In this document: positions 6,289 through 6,980 of the stretch, piece after piece
Position numbering within the stretch: position 1 is the stretch's first letter
How the letters are laid out: each line of letters starts with the position of its first letter
Assembly (NCBI GenBank): GCA_900554855.1
Contig: USIZ01000067.1
Span: 1-6,980 of the forward strand
From: an uncultured Eubacteriales bacterium
GTDB lineage: Bacteria; Bacillota; Clostridia; Oscillospirales; Oscillospiraceae
Direction: 5' to 3'
Length of the DNA stretch: 6,980 bases
The notes under the pieces: generated by a model
What the model was told of the DNA's origin: nothing
What the model saw: the letters and a program-made list of their open reading frames with translations, nothing else
Database searches by the model: none
Translations under genes and position numbers: made by a program

Positions 6289-6980
6289 ATGGCAAAGAAA
6301 CACGCAGAGGGCTACCTTTCCGCAAAGGAGTCCCGCCGGATCGCCAAAGAGAACCGGAAGATCACCAATGAGCTGGAGAAAAAGCGCAAGCGCAAGAATG
6401 TGCCTGAGTCCGAGTACCTGACCCAGATGCACGATCCCAACAACGCGGTGGAGTTTGACGATCTGCACACTTACTTTTTCACCGACGCCGGCACCGTCAA
6501 GAGCGTGGACGGCGTGAGCTTTGAAGTGCCCATCGGCAAGACCGTGGGCGTCGTGGGCGAGTCCGGCTGCGGCAAGAGCGTCACCAGCCTGTCGCTCATG
6601 CAGCTGGTCCAGCGGCCTCAGGGTCAGATCGTCTCCGGTGAGATCCGCCTGAATCTGGGCGACAAGGCCTACGAGGTCTCCAAGGTGCCCACCGAGAAGA
6701 TGCAGTCCATCCGCGGCAACTACGTCTCCATGATCTTCCAGGAGCCCATGACCAGCCTGAACCCGGTGTTCCGCATCGGCGCACAGGTGGATGAGGTCAT
6801 CGCCCTCCACGACGGCGAGGGCAAGAGCAAGGAGGACGTCAAGGCCCGCACCATCGAGCTTTTGAAGATGGTCGGCATCGCCAACAGCGAGGGCGTCTAC
6901 TCCATGTTCCCCCACGAGCTGTCCGGCGGTATGCGCCAGCGCGTCATGATCGCCATGGCGCTGGCCTGCAACCCCAAGGT
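6289..6980 (+). CDS. ABC transporter ATP-binding protein, OppD/DppD type (3' end outside window)
   Basis: This is the N-terminal 230 residues of the ATPase that powers the importer from the cytoplasmic side. The Walker A motif GESGCGKS is at 90-97 (Lys96, Ser97), the Q-loop FQEPM has Gln151, the segment MTSLNPV (154-160) is typical of OppD/DppD, and the ABC signature LSGGMRQRVMIAMAL is at 211-225. The Walker B Asp/Glu, the H-loop and the C-terminal oligopeptide-transporter domain lie past the window. The conserved fold starts at about VEFDDLHTYFF (54-64), so about 50 residues precede it. That extension is dense in Lys, Arg and Glu (for example ELEKKRKRKN, 28-37) and is probably helical. GGGAGG (6273-6278) lies 10 bases before the ATG, and the gene begins 16 bases after the OppC-type permease. 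The frame runs open to the last base, so the truncation is only the window edge. Confidence 0.93.
   Translation, partial: MAKKHAEGYLSAKESRRIAKENRKITNELEKKRKRKNVPESEYLTQMHDPNNAVEFDDLHTYFFTDAGTVKSVDGVSFEVPIGKTVGVVGESGCGKSVTSLSLMQLVQRPQGQIVSGEIRLNLGDKAYEVSKVPTEKMQSIRGNYVSMIFQEPMTSLNPVFRIGAQVDEVIALHDGEGKSKEDVKARTIELLKMVGIANSEGVYSMFPHELSGGMRQRVMIAMALACNPK

Noticed and set aside
6217..6915. Minus-strand open frame of 232 codons opposite the ATPase gene
   Set aside because: It lies opposite a gene with clear Walker A, Q-loop and signature motifs, and its composition (Leu, His, Gly, Asp) is that of an antisense shadow.

Overview
The window looks like chromosomal DNA of a Gram-positive member of the Clostridia, probably a GC-rich gut lineage such as Oscillospiraceae. 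This is inferred from three things: strong AGGAGG-type ribosome binding sites, a lipoprotein signal peptide followed by a Gly/Ser/Ala-rich linker, and coding sequence strongly biased to G/C at third codon positions. No species can be named. All supported genes lie on the + strand. There are no RNA genes, insertion sequences, CRISPR arrays or phage genes that I can recognise.

Layout. Positions 1-386 hold the C-terminal end of an M3-family oligoendopeptidase, and one base later comes an unrecognised four-helix membrane protein (388-915). Positions 916-1150 are non-coding. They contain a near-consensus sigma-A promoter (TTGACA, 18 bp, TATAAT) with an inverted repeat flanking its -10 box, then a leader of about 150 nt. 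The leader holds a perfect 20-bp palindrome directly abutting a 10-bp stem-loop. Next is an oligopeptide/dipeptide-type ABC transporter operon: a large lipoprotein substrate-binding protein (1151-3433), a 280-base gap packed with strong hairpins (3434-3713), an OppB/DppB-type permease (3714-4700), an OppC/DppC-type permease (4719-6272) and the first 230 codons of an OppD/DppD-type ATPase (6289 to the window end).

How the genes work together. The lipoprotein should capture a peptide (or another family-5 ligand) outside the membrane and pass it to the two-permease channel. The ATPase, presumably with a second ATPase downstream of the window, powers import. The cytosolic oligoendopeptidase upstream could digest imported peptides, but the transporter has its own promoter, so the link is by neighbourhood only.

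What stands out. Three of the four transporter proteins are longer than the usual family members: about 130 extra residues in the binding protein, about 210 extra external residues in the OppC-type permease (with three look-alike segments), and about 50 charged residues at the ATPase N-terminus. The two structured non-coding regions, before and after the binding-protein gene, are the best candidates for undescribed regulation. I see no evidence for a wholly new system; this is a variant peptide-type importer with unusual extra domains and RNA structure.
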